Shown here piece after piece: positions 44,634-52,194 of a stretch of DNA of 64,000 nt. Position numbers and translations under genes: made by a program. The notes below the pieces were generated by a model that ran no database searches, was not told the origin of the DNA, and was given only the letters and a program-made list of their open reading frames with translations. Numbering within the stretch: the stretch's first letter is position 1; each line of letters starts with the position of its first letter. This DNA is from TH-plancto1 sp043777375 (lineage in GTDB: Bacteria; Planctomycetota; Planctomycetia; Planctomycetales; Planctomycetaceae), in the NCBI GenBank assembly GCA_043777375.1, contig JAYWHX010000016.1, forward strand, positions 1 through 64,000. Reading direction: 5' to 3'.

Positions 44634-45669
44634 ACAGTCTCCAGGCGCGCCGCCCGCCTCTGCGATCGATGTCATGTCGGGACATGGCGTCAACCATCTC
44701 GGCTATCGTGGCTGGAACGGAAAGCTGGAATCCGGTGGGTTGCGTTGGACAGTGATTGCGTCGGTTGGGATCCGTCGCGCGCTGACCAGCAGCTGGTTGA
44801 AGCGGATGCTTTTCCTGGCGTGGCTTCCGGCCCTTTGGCTGGCCTTTGGATTCTTTCTCTGGGAACAGGCGTCTCTTTATCCGGAGTGGAGAGATTCGCT
44901 GACTCCGATGATGCGCATGTTGCCCCGGACTCCAGCCTTCGATGAAATTCGCGAGTCAGTGAGCAGCGGCGATTTTGAAACAAGTCGCCACACGGTCTGG
45001 GCGTGGCTGTTGCAAACGTTCTTTCGCTACCCGCAAGGCGTGGGGATGGTGATGGTCGTGGGGATGGTGGCTCCGCCGCTGATCTCTCAAGACATCCGCT
45101 CGCGGGCTTTTCTGATTTACTTTTCCAGACCACTGGTGCGGGTCGAATACGTGCTGGGAAAAGTCGCCAGCCTGTGGGTGTTTCTGTCGATCATTTCGAC
45201 AATTCCGGCGTTGCTGTTGTATGCGCTGGGGGTGCTGTTGTCTCCCAGTCTGGGAGTGGTGTCGGCCACATGGGATTTGCCGCTACGCATCATCGGCGCG
45301 TCGGTGGTGTTGATGTTGCCCACATCCGTGTTAGCCCTCTGCTTCTCGTCGATGACGCAGGAGAGTCGCTACGCAGGATTCGCCTGGTTCATCGTCTGGA
45401 TTCTGGGGTGGTTTACTTTCGCAGCTGCCACAGCCAGCAACGCGATGAACGGGGGCCAGTTTACATCGCGCGGGGAACGAGCCGCCGCGATGCAAGAGTC
45501 GGCCTGGACTCATCTGTCCCTGTACCACACGCTGGGACGGGTGCAGAGCTGGGTCTTCGGTTTTTCCAAGCTGGAGGATGTCACTGTCTCGATCATGATT
45601 CTGATTGCGATCACGGTGATTTCCCTGGCAGTTCTGTTTCGGAAGGTTTCAGCGCCGATGCGGGTGTAA
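44626..45669 (+). CDS. ABC-2-type permease 1
   Basis: A 347-residue membrane permease paired with the preceding ATPase. About six helices are visible (LFLAWLPALWLAFGFFLW, MVMVVGMVAPPLIS, LWVFLSIISTIPALLLYALG, IIGASVVLMLPTSVLALCF, FAWFIVWILGWFTFAAAT, VSIMILIAITVISLAVLF), with the ISQDIRSRAFLIYFSRPL loop typical of ABC-2 permeases. The cargo is unknown. The 290-base gap that follows contains a palindrome and separates this pair from a second one. Confidence 0.88.
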   Translation: MSEQSPGAPPASAIDVMSGHGVNHLGYRGWNGKLESGGLRWTVIASVGIRRALTSSWLKRMLFLAWLPALWLAFGFFLWEQASLYPEWRDSLTPMMRMLPRTPAFDEIRESVSSGDFETSRHTVWAWLLQTFFRYPQGVGMVMVVGMVAPPLISQDIRSRAFLIYFSRPLVRVEYVLGKVASLWVFLSIISTIPALLLYALGVLLSPSLGVVSATWDLPLRIIGASVVLMLPTSVLALCFSSMTQESRYAGFAWFIVWILGWFTFAAATASNAMNGGQFTSRGERAAAMQESAWTHLSLYHTLGRVQSWVFGFSKLEDVTVSIMILIAITVISLAVLFRKVSAPMRV

Positions 45670-45688
45670 GGAACTGGTCCGAAACAAT

Positions 45689-45800
45689 TTCCCGATTTGA
45701 ACTTGAACACGAAGGTCGCAAAGGCAGCAAAGAAACCTCGGACTCAGCCCTTTGCAGCCTTTGCGAACTTTGTGTTCAACTCCTCTTTTCAAATCGGGAA
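45689..45800. repeat. Long palindrome between ABC pairs
   Basis: The outer arms TTCCCGATTTGAA (45689-45701) and TTCAAATCGGGAA (45788-45800) are perfect. Inside them GAACACGAAGGTCGCAAAGG and CCTTTGCGAACTTTGTGTTC mirror with few mismatches, then GCAGCAAAG with CTTTGCAGC. It is the same style as the elements at 16090 and 62054. Confidence 0.8.
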
Positions 45801-45960
45801 GCGAATGTGGACCAGGTCCTCTGTGGAAGAGGCTTCCAGCATGCCATTTTCCACCGCGTACCAGGTGTTGCGATCCTCAGGAAAGTTGGGCAGAGAGGGG
45901 GTCTCCGTTGACGACTGAAAACCTGACAGGCTGGATGCCTTCCCCATTGACCGGTGTTCC

Positions 45961-46887
45961 ATGATCGAACTTTCCAACGTGACAAAGCTGTACGGCAAGG
46001 TCATCGGCGTGAATGATTTCACGCTGAGCCTGGGACCGGGGGCGTACGGCCTGTTAGGGCCGAACGGGTCGGGCAAATCGACACTGCTGAACCTGATCAC
46101 CGGGCAGCTGCGCCCCACGATTGGCACGGTGCGAGTGCTCGGGGAATCTCCCCGGAACAATGCTCAGCTCTATCGACGGCTTGGGTATTGCCCCGGCGGT
46201 GAGGGGTTGTACGCGGATGTTTCGGCCTACGACTGGGTCGTCTATCTTCAGCAGCTAGAGGGAATGACGGCCTCCCGCGCGGTGAGCGCTGCCGAAAGTG
46301 CGCTCGAACTCGTCGGCATGTCGGCAGCGATGCACCGGCCGATTTCGAGCTACTCACGCGGGATGCGGCAGCGAACGAAGCTGGCACAGGCGATTGCGCA
46401 TGACCCGGACTTTCTGATCCTTGACGAGCCCTTCAATGGACTCGACCCCGTCGGTCGACATGAGCTGACCAAAGTCCTGCTCGACTGGATTGGGTTGGGG
46501 AAAAGCCTGCTGTTCGCCAGTCATCTGCTGCACGAGATCGAGTCAATCACGCAATCGTTTCTGCTCATATGCGGAGGCCGACTGCTGGCATCGGGGACCG
46601 CTCAGGAGGTGCATGCGATGATGCAGGGCCTGCCCAATGAAGTGACTCTGCGCTGTTCCGACCCACACCGACTGGCTGCCTTGCTCATGCAGGAGCAGGT
46701 GTCCGATGCCGCCCGCATCGTGGACGGAGCATTGACGGTGGCCACGCAGAATCCATCGCGTCTGTTCGAGCAGCTGCCGAACTGGCTGGCGAAATCCGGG
46801 CTGACGGTGACGGAGATGCACTCGGCAGACGAGTCGCTGCAGGCCCTGTTTAATGCTCTGATGAAGATGCACCGAGGAGAATTGTAA
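45961..46887 (+). CDS. ABC transporter ATP-binding protein 2
   Basis: A 308-residue ABC-2-type ATPase. Walker A is GPNGSGKSTLLNLITG, the signature is YSRGMRQRTKLAQAI, Walker B is FLILDEPFNGLD, and the H-loop is LFASHLLHEIES. The C-terminal region (after about 215) is the substrate- or partner-binding part. It is distinct from the first ATPase in the window, only moderately alike outside the motifs. It overlaps its permease by one base. It starts after a 290-base gap, so it may have its own promoter. Confidence 0.93.
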   Translation: MIELSNVTKLYGKVIGVNDFTLSLGPGAYGLLGPNGSGKSTLLNLITGQLRPTIGTVRVLGESPRNNAQLYRRLGYCPGGEGLYADVSAYDWVVYLQQLEGMTASRAVSAAESALELVGMSAAMHRPISSYSRGMRQRTKLAQAIAHDPDFLILDEPFNGLDPVGRHELTKVLLDWIGLGKSLLFASHLLHEIESITQSFLLICGGRLLASGTAQEVHAMMQGLPNEVTLRCSDPHRLAALLMQEQVSDAARIVDGALTVATQNPSRLFEQLPNWLAKSGLTVTEMHSADESLQALFNALMKMHRGEL

Positions 46888-47687
46888 TGGGGAACATCGG
46901 TGCTGTGTTCTGTTTCGAGTGGAAGCGAGCTTTCACTTGGCAACGTCTGCTGGGGTGGGCGACGCTGGCGCTGTTCCCGGTCTTCATCATTGGATTGATG
47001 CGGGTGACCATTCAAATGGCAGGAAATACACCGCCGCGTGAGTTATGGATCGGGTTTCTGTTTGCGCTGGTGCCCATGCTCGTCTCCATGCTCGGGGCGC
47101 TGCTTTGGACGACGACAGCGATCGCTACCGAGCTGGAACGTCGCAGCTGGGTCTATCTGACGATTCGTCCGAACGGAGGAACGGCGGTGCTGCTGGGAAA
47201 GTACCTGGCCGCTGTGACGTGGGTGATTCCCGCTGCTCTGCTGGGGCTTTCCCTTGCGATCCCGCTCACGATCACCCCCATCACGAGAGACGGGGAAACC
47301 TGGCAGCTGTGGTGGGCCATGGCCCGGCTGGTCTGCCTGTCTGGCCCAGCCTACTCGGCGATTTTCCTGTTACTGGGCACGATCAATCCCCGCCGGGCGA
47401 TGGTCCTGGCTGTGGCTTATTCGCTGATCTTTGAATTGGTGATCAGCTTCGTACCCGCTGTCATCAATAAGCTGACCATTCAATACCGGCTGCGGGCTTT
47501 GATGGTCAATTGGTGCGAGGTGATTCCTCCACAGGGGACTGAAACGGGTGTCCTGGCTCTGATCGGTAACTCGTCACCGACCGAGCATGTCATGGTCCTC
47601 TTGCTGCTCCCCCCCGTTCTGCTGGCTGTCTCAGTGGCGGTCCTCCGCTGGAGTGAATTCTCTGCTGCAGCCGAGTCGGACGTCTAG
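46887..47687 (+). CDS. ABC-2-type permease 2
   Basis: A 266-residue permease with about six hydrophobic helices (LLGWATLALFPVFIIGLMRV, LWIGFLFALVPMLVSMLGAL, YLAAVTWVIPAALLGLSLAI, MARLVCLSGPAYSAIFLLLG, LLLLPPVLLAVSVAVLRW) and the ATELERRSWVYLTIRPN loop typical of ABC-2 permeases. It works with the ATPase just upstream (one-base overlap). Cargo is unknown. It begins with GNIGAVFCFEWKRAFTWQRL, a common N-terminal cytoplasmic helix for such permeases. Confidence 0.87.
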   Translation: MGNIGAVFCFEWKRAFTWQRLLGWATLALFPVFIIGLMRVTIQMAGNTPPRELWIGFLFALVPMLVSMLGALLWTTTAIATELERRSWVYLTIRPNGGTAVLLGKYLAAVTWVIPAALLGLSLAIPLTITPITRDGETWQLWWAMARLVCLSGPAYSAIFLLLGTINPRRAMVLAVAYSLIFELVISFVPAVINKLTIQYRLRALMVNWCEVIPPQGTETGVLALIGNSSPTEHVMVLLLLPPVLLAVSVAVLRWSEFSAAAESDV

Positions 47688-47832
47688 AGATCAGGAATTC
47701 GGCCGCACGCGACCGCCGAATTTCCGTGTGGGTCGTTTGGAATTGTGAGTCTCGACTGTCAAGATGCGTGGAGTGGTGGCTTTCGGAGTGTCCGGAATTC
47801 ACCCTCAGCTGACCCTCAGTGGATCTGTTTTC

Positions 47833-48648
47833 ATGGCACAACCGCGCGTCTGTATCCTGCGTGCCCCGGGTACGAATTGTGATCACGAGACAGCTCATGC
47901 GTTTGAATTGTCGGGCGGAGAAGCGGTGCGGGTCCATCTCTTTGAGTTGCTGGAAAAGCCCGCGCTGCTCCGCGATTATCAGGTCCTGTGCGTCCCCGGC
48001 GGCTTCAGCTATGGCGACGACATCGGGGCAGGCGTCGTGTTCGGCAGTCAGATGCAGGGGCAGCTCGCTCAAACGATTGGCGAATTCCTCCAACGTGACA
48101 CGCTCACATTGGGGATCTGCAACGGGTTTCAAGTGCTCATGAAGGCCGGTGTGTTGCCCGGTGGTGGCACAACGTGGCCGCCGCAGGTGGACCAGCCACC
48201 GTCGGCGACACTGACCTGGAACGAGAACGGAAAATACACCGCGTTGTGGGTCAAGCTGCGCGGGCAATCGTCGAACAATGTCTTCCTGCGGGGGATCGAC
48301 GAGATCGAGCTGCCCATCGCACATGCCGAGGGGCGAATCGCGGTACGTGATCAATCGACGCTCGACCGGTGGGTGGCCAGCGGGCAAGTGGGATTATGCT
48401 ACTCGGACGCTCAAGGCCATGTTCCAACTGGCGGCGAATTGCTCCCATACCCAGCGAATCCCAACGGTTCGATCGCGAACATTGCCGGGTTGGGCGATCC
48501 GACGGGCCGCGTCCTCGGACTGATGCCGCATCCGGAACGATTCTTGTTTGCGACGCAGCATCCGCGCTGGACCCGGCTGGGACTGCGCGGCGAGGGGGAC
48601 GGGCTGAAGCTGTTCCGCAATGCGATGGACTATTTCCGAGCGGCGTAA
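47833..48648 (+). CDS. purQ: Phosphoribosylformylglycinamidine synthase, glutaminase subunit
   Basis: A 271-residue PurQ, the class I glutaminase that supplies ammonia to PurL in the fourth step of purine synthesis. The motifs are CVPGGFSYGDDIGAG, TLGICNGFQVL (the catalytic cysteine) and LGLMPHPERFLF (His and Glu of the triad). At 271 residues it is longer than the usual 225, with extra residues around VDQPPSATLTWNENGKY. The ATG at 47833 gives MAQPRVCILRAPGTNCD, which fits the family. purL and purS are not adjacent. A palindrome follows. Confidence 0.94.
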   Translation: MAQPRVCILRAPGTNCDHETAHAFELSGGEAVRVHLFELLEKPALLRDYQVLCVPGGFSYGDDIGAGVVFGSQMQGQLAQTIGEFLQRDTLTLGICNGFQVLMKAGVLPGGGTTWPPQVDQPPSATLTWNENGKYTALWVKLRGQSSNNVFLRGIDEIELPIAHAEGRIAVRDQSTLDRWVASGQVGLCYSDAQGHVPTGGELLPYPANPNGSIANIAGLGDPTGRVLGLMPHPERFLFATQHPRWTRLGLRGEGDGLKLFRNAMDYFRAA

Positions 48649-48655
48649 TGCGGTG

Positions 48656-48752
48656 CCGTGGGTCGGGCACAGTTGCCCGTCCGTGATGCCCATCCCACGA
48701 AGAAGCTGGCTCGCGATTCTCACTCGGGTGGGCAGATGTGCCCGTCCTACGG
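48656..48752. repeat. Imperfect palindrome between purQ and gmd
   Basis: The left part 48656-48682 (CCGTGGGTCGGGCACAGTTG then CCCGTCC) is mirrored by 48727-48752 (ATGTGCCCGTCCTACGG at its end). A related half-site lies at 60873-60898 (20 of 26 bases match). Non-coding. Confidence 0.65.
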
Positions 48753-48761
48753 ACTGCTTCT

Positions 48762-49805
48762 ATGACTCTCCCGGCTCCCATCGGTCGCAAAGCCCTGATC
48801 ACCGGAATCACCGGGCAGGATGGTTCCTATCTGGCCGAGTTCCTGCTCGCCAAGGGGTACGAAGTCTGGGGCCTCGTCCGTCGCAGCTCCACCGAAAATC
48901 GCTCGCGGATTGCTCATCTGCTGGTTCCGGAAGTCGGCTCGCGCCTCCAGCTGCGCGCGGGAGATTTGGCCGATAGCCCGTCGATCCACAATGCCCTCGA
49001 CGAAGCCCGTCCGGACGAGGTCTACAACCTCGCTGCTCAATCGCACGTCCATGTTAGCTTTGAGTGCCCCGAATACACCGCCGAAGTGACCGGACTCGGA
49101 ACGCTGCGAATCCTGGAAGCGATCCGGCAATTGGGGTTGAAGACGAAGTTCTACCAGGCGTCATCGTCCGAGCTGTTCGGAAAGGTCGTCGAGACCCCGC
49201 AAAAGGAGACGACTCCGTTTCATCCCCGCAGCCCGTATGGGTGTGCGAAGGCGTTTGCGTACGACATCACGCGGAATTACCGGGAGTCCTACGGCCTGTT
49301 CGCGGTGAACGGAATCCTGTTCAACCACGAATCGCCACGTCGCGGGGAGACATTCGTCACTCGCAAAATTACGCTGGCGGTGGCGGAACTGAAGAAGGGG
49401 CGGACCGAGCCGCTGACTCTGGGGAACCTCGACTCGCGCCGGGACTGGGGTTTCGCCGGTGACTTCGTCGAGGCCATGTGGCTGATGTTGCAAGCTGCGA
49501 CGCCAGAGGATTTCGTAATCGCTACCGGCGAGACTCACACGGTGCGGGAGTTCTGTGAACTCGCCTTCCAACGGGCGGGGTTGCCTCTCGAGTGGACCGG
49601 TCGAGGTGTTGAAGAACGCGGCATCGGGCCTGCGGGTCAGACGCTGGTCGAAATCTCCCCGCAGTTTTTCCGACCCGCAGAAGTCGATCTACTCCTCGGA
49701 GATGCGACCAAAGCGCTGGCGCAACTGGGATGGAAGCCGAAGGTCAGCTTTCGCCAGCTGGTCGAGATGATGATGGACGCGGACCTTGCATCTCGGCTTG
49801 TCTGA
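48762..49805 (+). CDS. gmd: GDP-mannose 4,6-dehydratase
   Basis: A 347-residue short-chain dehydrogenase/reductase that converts GDP-mannose to GDP-4-keto-6-deoxymannose, the first step to GDP-fucose, GDP-rhamnose and related sugars. It has the NADP-binding start LITGITGQDGSYLAEFL, NLAAQSHVHVSFE, ASSSELFG, the active-site Tyr and Lys in SPYGCAKAFAYDIT, then NHESPRRGETFVTRKIT and GNLDSRRDWGFAGDFVEAMW, all diagnostic for this enzyme. ATG at 48762. Neither a fucose synthase nor other nucleotide-sugar genes lie next to it, but the window also has a polysaccharide-starting sugar transferase. Confidence 0.94.
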   Translation: MTLPAPIGRKALITGITGQDGSYLAEFLLAKGYEVWGLVRRSSTENRSRIAHLLVPEVGSRLQLRAGDLADSPSIHNALDEARPDEVYNLAAQSHVHVSFECPEYTAEVTGLGTLRILEAIRQLGLKTKFYQASSSELFGKVVETPQKETTPFHPRSPYGCAKAFAYDITRNYRESYGLFAVNGILFNHESPRRGETFVTRKITLAVAELKKGRTEPLTLGNLDSRRDWGFAGDFVEAMWLMLQAATPEDFVIATGETHTVREFCELAFQRAGLPLEWTGRGVEERGIGPAGQTLVEISPQFFRPAEVDLLLGDATKALAQLGWKPKVSFRQLVEMMMDADLASRLV

Positions 49806-49939
49806 AATCTTTTTGTTTTTCCCGTTACCTCGTCGGCGGACACTGTGTTTAATGAGTGTCAGGTGAGCGGCGTTCAGATCACATTGGCTTCTGGATGCAC
49901 CCGACCGCCCCTTGCAGGCATGGTTCAAAGGACACAGAC

Positions 49940-50515
49940 ATGAAAAAAGCACACTGGCTGGCCACTCTCGCCACAGGGCTCTCGCTCGCTGCCGTGGGCA
50001 TGGCAATGGCTCAAGCTCCCGGCGCGAAGGGTGATCGACCTCCACGAGGAGAAGGCGGCGCTGGCCCCGGCGGCGGACGTGAAGGCCCTCCAGGTGGACA
50101 GGGTGGTGCCGGTGGACGCGAAGGGGGACAGGGCGGGCAAGGTGGTCCCGGAGGCGGGCAAGGCGGTCCCCCCGGTGGAGGACCTCCCGGCGGTGGAATG
50201 GGTGGGGCAGAGGCGATGAAGTTCGTCCCCATCACAGCTGCACTCGATGTCGACAAGAACGGTGAGATCTCTGCGGAAGAGATCGCAAACGCCGCGACCG
50301 TGCTGATGTCGCTCGACAAGAACGGCGATGGCAAATTGACCGCCGAGGAATTGCTGCCTCAAGGACCTCCTCCGGGACGAGGTCAGGGTGGCCGAGGTGG
50401 TCGTCCTCCGGGTGGACAGGGTGGTCCCCCTCCCGGTGGACGTGAAGGCGGAGCCAACGGCGGACAAGGCGGTTCCGGCGGGCAGAGCGGAGAGCGTCCT
50501 CGCCGTCCCGAGTAG
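49940..50515 (+). CDS. Secreted Gly-rich protein with paired EF-hands
   Basis: A 191-residue exported protein. A signal peptide (WLATLATGLSLAAVGMAMA) is followed by a Gly/Pro-rich arm (GGREGGQGGQGGPGGGQGGP and similar), a short folded core with two EF-hand loops DVDKNGEISAEE and DKNGDGKLTAEE, and a second Gly/Pro/Arg-rich arm. All calcium-ligand positions of both loops look suitable. ATG at 49940 follows AAGGA by 7 bases. This architecture (calcium-binding core between flexible arms) is seen in many planctomycete exported proteins. Role unknown. Confidence 0.85.
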   Translation: MKKAHWLATLATGLSLAAVGMAMAQAPGAKGDRPPRGEGGAGPGGGREGPPGGQGGAGGREGGQGGQGGPGGGQGGPPGGGPPGGGMGGAEAMKFVPITAALDVDKNGEISAEEIANAATVLMSLDKNGDGKLTAEELLPQGPPPGRGQGGRGGRPPGGQGGPPPGGREGGANGGQGGSGGQSGERPRRPE

Positions 50516-50649
50516 TGCCGTGTCAACGCTTGATGCAGGGGTTGGAGTCCAGCCTTTAGGCTGCTCTGAGGCGGGCCAATACCTAACCCCCCCCCAATCC
50601 GAAGTCTTGTAGAAGCAATCTTTCAATTTCGCTGAGTTCATAGACTCAC

Positions 50650-50690
50650 ACAGGCCGGGGGAAGTTCACTTCTCCTGGCCTGTTCGTTTT
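50650..50690 (+). terminator. Terminator after EF-hand gene
   Basis: A 16-bp stem with two mismatches (50650-50665 with 50668-50683) is followed by TCGTTTT. It lies between convergent genes and probably serves the EF-hand gene. Confidence 0.65.
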
Positions 50691-50720
50691 GGCGATCAGC
50701 AGTCAGCCAGTGCGGGAGCC

Positions 50721-51824
50721 TTAACGCTTTGCAGGTTTGTTGAGCGCCTCGGCGAGGAACTCGTACGCCACCTTGCGAGTCTCTGGTGGAAAATCGTGAG
50801 CACAGTCTGGATACTCCGCCCGTAGACCCTGCTCCGCATTCATTAACTTGTAAATCGGTGTCGCGGCGGCCAGCGTGTCTCGCACTCCAGAGACCTCAAA
50901 ATTGCTGTCACCCACCGGCGAGGAGGCGAGGAACGGACGCGGGGCAAATGCAGCCACGATCTCCGGAAAATCGAACGGCACTTCGTCCGGGTTGTTGTGG
51001 AAGTCGCTCGCAATCTTCGGCATGTAGCGCGGGCTGGTCCAACCCACCAGATTGCCCTCGTAATACTTATGAAACCGCGTGAAGCCACAGCTGCTGACCA
51101 GTGCCTTGATCCGCAAATCAAAGACAGCTGTGAACATCGTGTTGTGTCCGCCGAGCGAGTGACCGATGCAGCCGATACGCTCGGGGTCGACCTGCTCCAT
51201 CGATTGCAGGACATCGATAGCCCGCATGTTGTCGGAGATGGCTTTCATGGCGCCGCTGATGTAGCCGTCTTCGGGTGGAAATGTGCACGGGTATTCGCCA
51301 AAGCTGGGGTAGTCGGGAGCCAGGGTGACGAACCCCTGCTGAGCCAGTTCGAGAGCATAATGCAGATTCGGGAGTCCGCCGAGTCCCGCCGGTTCGTCCT
51401 TACCAACGTTATTCGTTTGATGCAGGCAGAGGACAGCTGCGCGGCGTTCGGGGATCTTCGTGGTCGCGAACTTAGGGTCTGGTTTGGGCCGGAAAACCCA
51501 GGCCTTGATTGGACGTTCATTCGAGTCCGAGATGAACTGGATCTTCTGCCGGGTGATGCCGCCTTCGATTTCGATCTGATCGACGATGCGGACCTGAGCT
51601 GCGGGCCACTTCGACCGGTCAGGGACCGGGCCCATCACTCGTTCCATCCCGGCGATGATCGCTTGACGACGGACCACCCAATCCTCGGCAGTCTTGACCG
51701 GCCGCTTCTCGCCGGACTCGGTGCGATACCACGTCGGGTCGGTGTGATCGTCCTCCGGGGGAGCTGCGAATGCGAGCGAGGTGAGGAGAAGCGAGCAGGT
51801 TAGAAGGCGAGGTGAGAGGGGCAT
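50721..51824 (-). CDS. Exported alpha/beta hydrolase
   Basis: A 367-residue alpha/beta hydrolase of the dienelactone-hydrolase/acetyl-xylan-esterase kind. A signal peptide (LLTCSLLLTSLAFA) precedes the domain: the nucleophile elbow is CIGHSLGGHNTM, an acid follows in SSPVGDSNFE, and the histidine is in CAHDFPPE. AVLCLHQTNNVGKDEPAG forms the oxyanion region. The substrate is probably a polysaccharide ester (inference). AAGGA lies 7 bases before the ATG, and the edge of a mobile-like palindrome (51836) touches this site. It converges on the EF-hand gene. Confidence 0.87.
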   Translation of the reverse strand: MPLSPRLLTCSLLLTSLAFAAPPEDDHTDPTWYRTESGEKRPVKTAEDWVVRRQAIIAGMERVMGPVPDRSKWPAAQVRIVDQIEIEGGITRQKIQFISDSNERPIKAWVFRPKPDPKFATTKIPERRAAVLCLHQTNNVGKDEPAGLGGLPNLHYALELAQQGFVTLAPDYPSFGEYPCTFPPEDGYISGAMKAISDNMRAIDVLQSMEQVDPERIGCIGHSLGGHNTMFTAVFDLRIKALVSSCGFTRFHKYYEGNLVGWTSPRYMPKIASDFHNNPDEVPFDFPEIVAAFAPRPFLASSPVGDSNFEVSGVRDTLAAATPIYKLMNAEQGLRAEYPDCAHDFPPETRKVAYEFLAEALNKPAKR

Positions 51825-51835
51825 ATGGGAATCCT

Positions 51836-51951
51836 TAGAGCAGTTTCAGAATTGATCTTCAGGAGAGGCAGACAGGAATGTCTGCCCCACTGAGGAGTGG
51901 CACAGACATTTCTGTCTGTGCGTACCGAAGACGAACTCTGAAACTGCTCTA
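51836..51951. mobile_element. MITE-like palindromic element
   Basis: The ends TAGAGCAGTTTCAGA (51836-51850) and TCTGAAACTGCTCTA (51937-51951) are perfect inverted repeats, and each end begins or ends with TA. The inner arms 51870-51890 and 51897-51917 match at 19 of 21 positions. At 116 bases, with no gene, it fits a miniature inverted-repeat element. It lies directly before the ribosome binding site of the alpha/beta hydrolase gene. Confidence 0.6.
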
Positions 51952-52000
51952 GTGCTCAGAGTCACGCTCGACGATACGAGTTGTGGTAACAACCCCGGGA

Positions 52001-52063
52001 GGGATAACAGCCATGAGCCGGTGGTGTCGCTGCGCTCGACCACCGGCTCATGGCTGTTATCCC
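52001..52063. repeat. Perfect 25-bp palindrome (GAGCCGGTGGT type)
   Basis: Arms 52001-52025 and 52039-52063 are exact reverse complements (GGGATAACAGCCATGAGCCG at the left start), with a 13-base loop. Non-coding, in the spacer 51825-52194. Confidence 0.9.
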
Positions 52064-52108
52064 TGTTGGGATGTTTTGGCCTACGGTCAGCGTTCAGGGA
52101 AAGTGGAC

Positions 52109-52170
52109 CGTGGGATAGGCTTCCAGCCTGTCAATTGGCGGAAGATGACAGGCTGGAAGCCTATCCCACG
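52109..52170. repeat. Perfect 25-bp palindrome (TAGGCTTCCAGCC type), copy 1
   Basis: Arms 52109-52133 and 52146-52170 are exact reverse complements around a 12-base loop. The same element occurs at 63253-63317. It lies 25 bases from the DUF1080 lipoprotein stop codon. Confidence 0.92.
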
Positions 52171-52194
52171 GGTCAGACAAATCTGACCGTTCGA

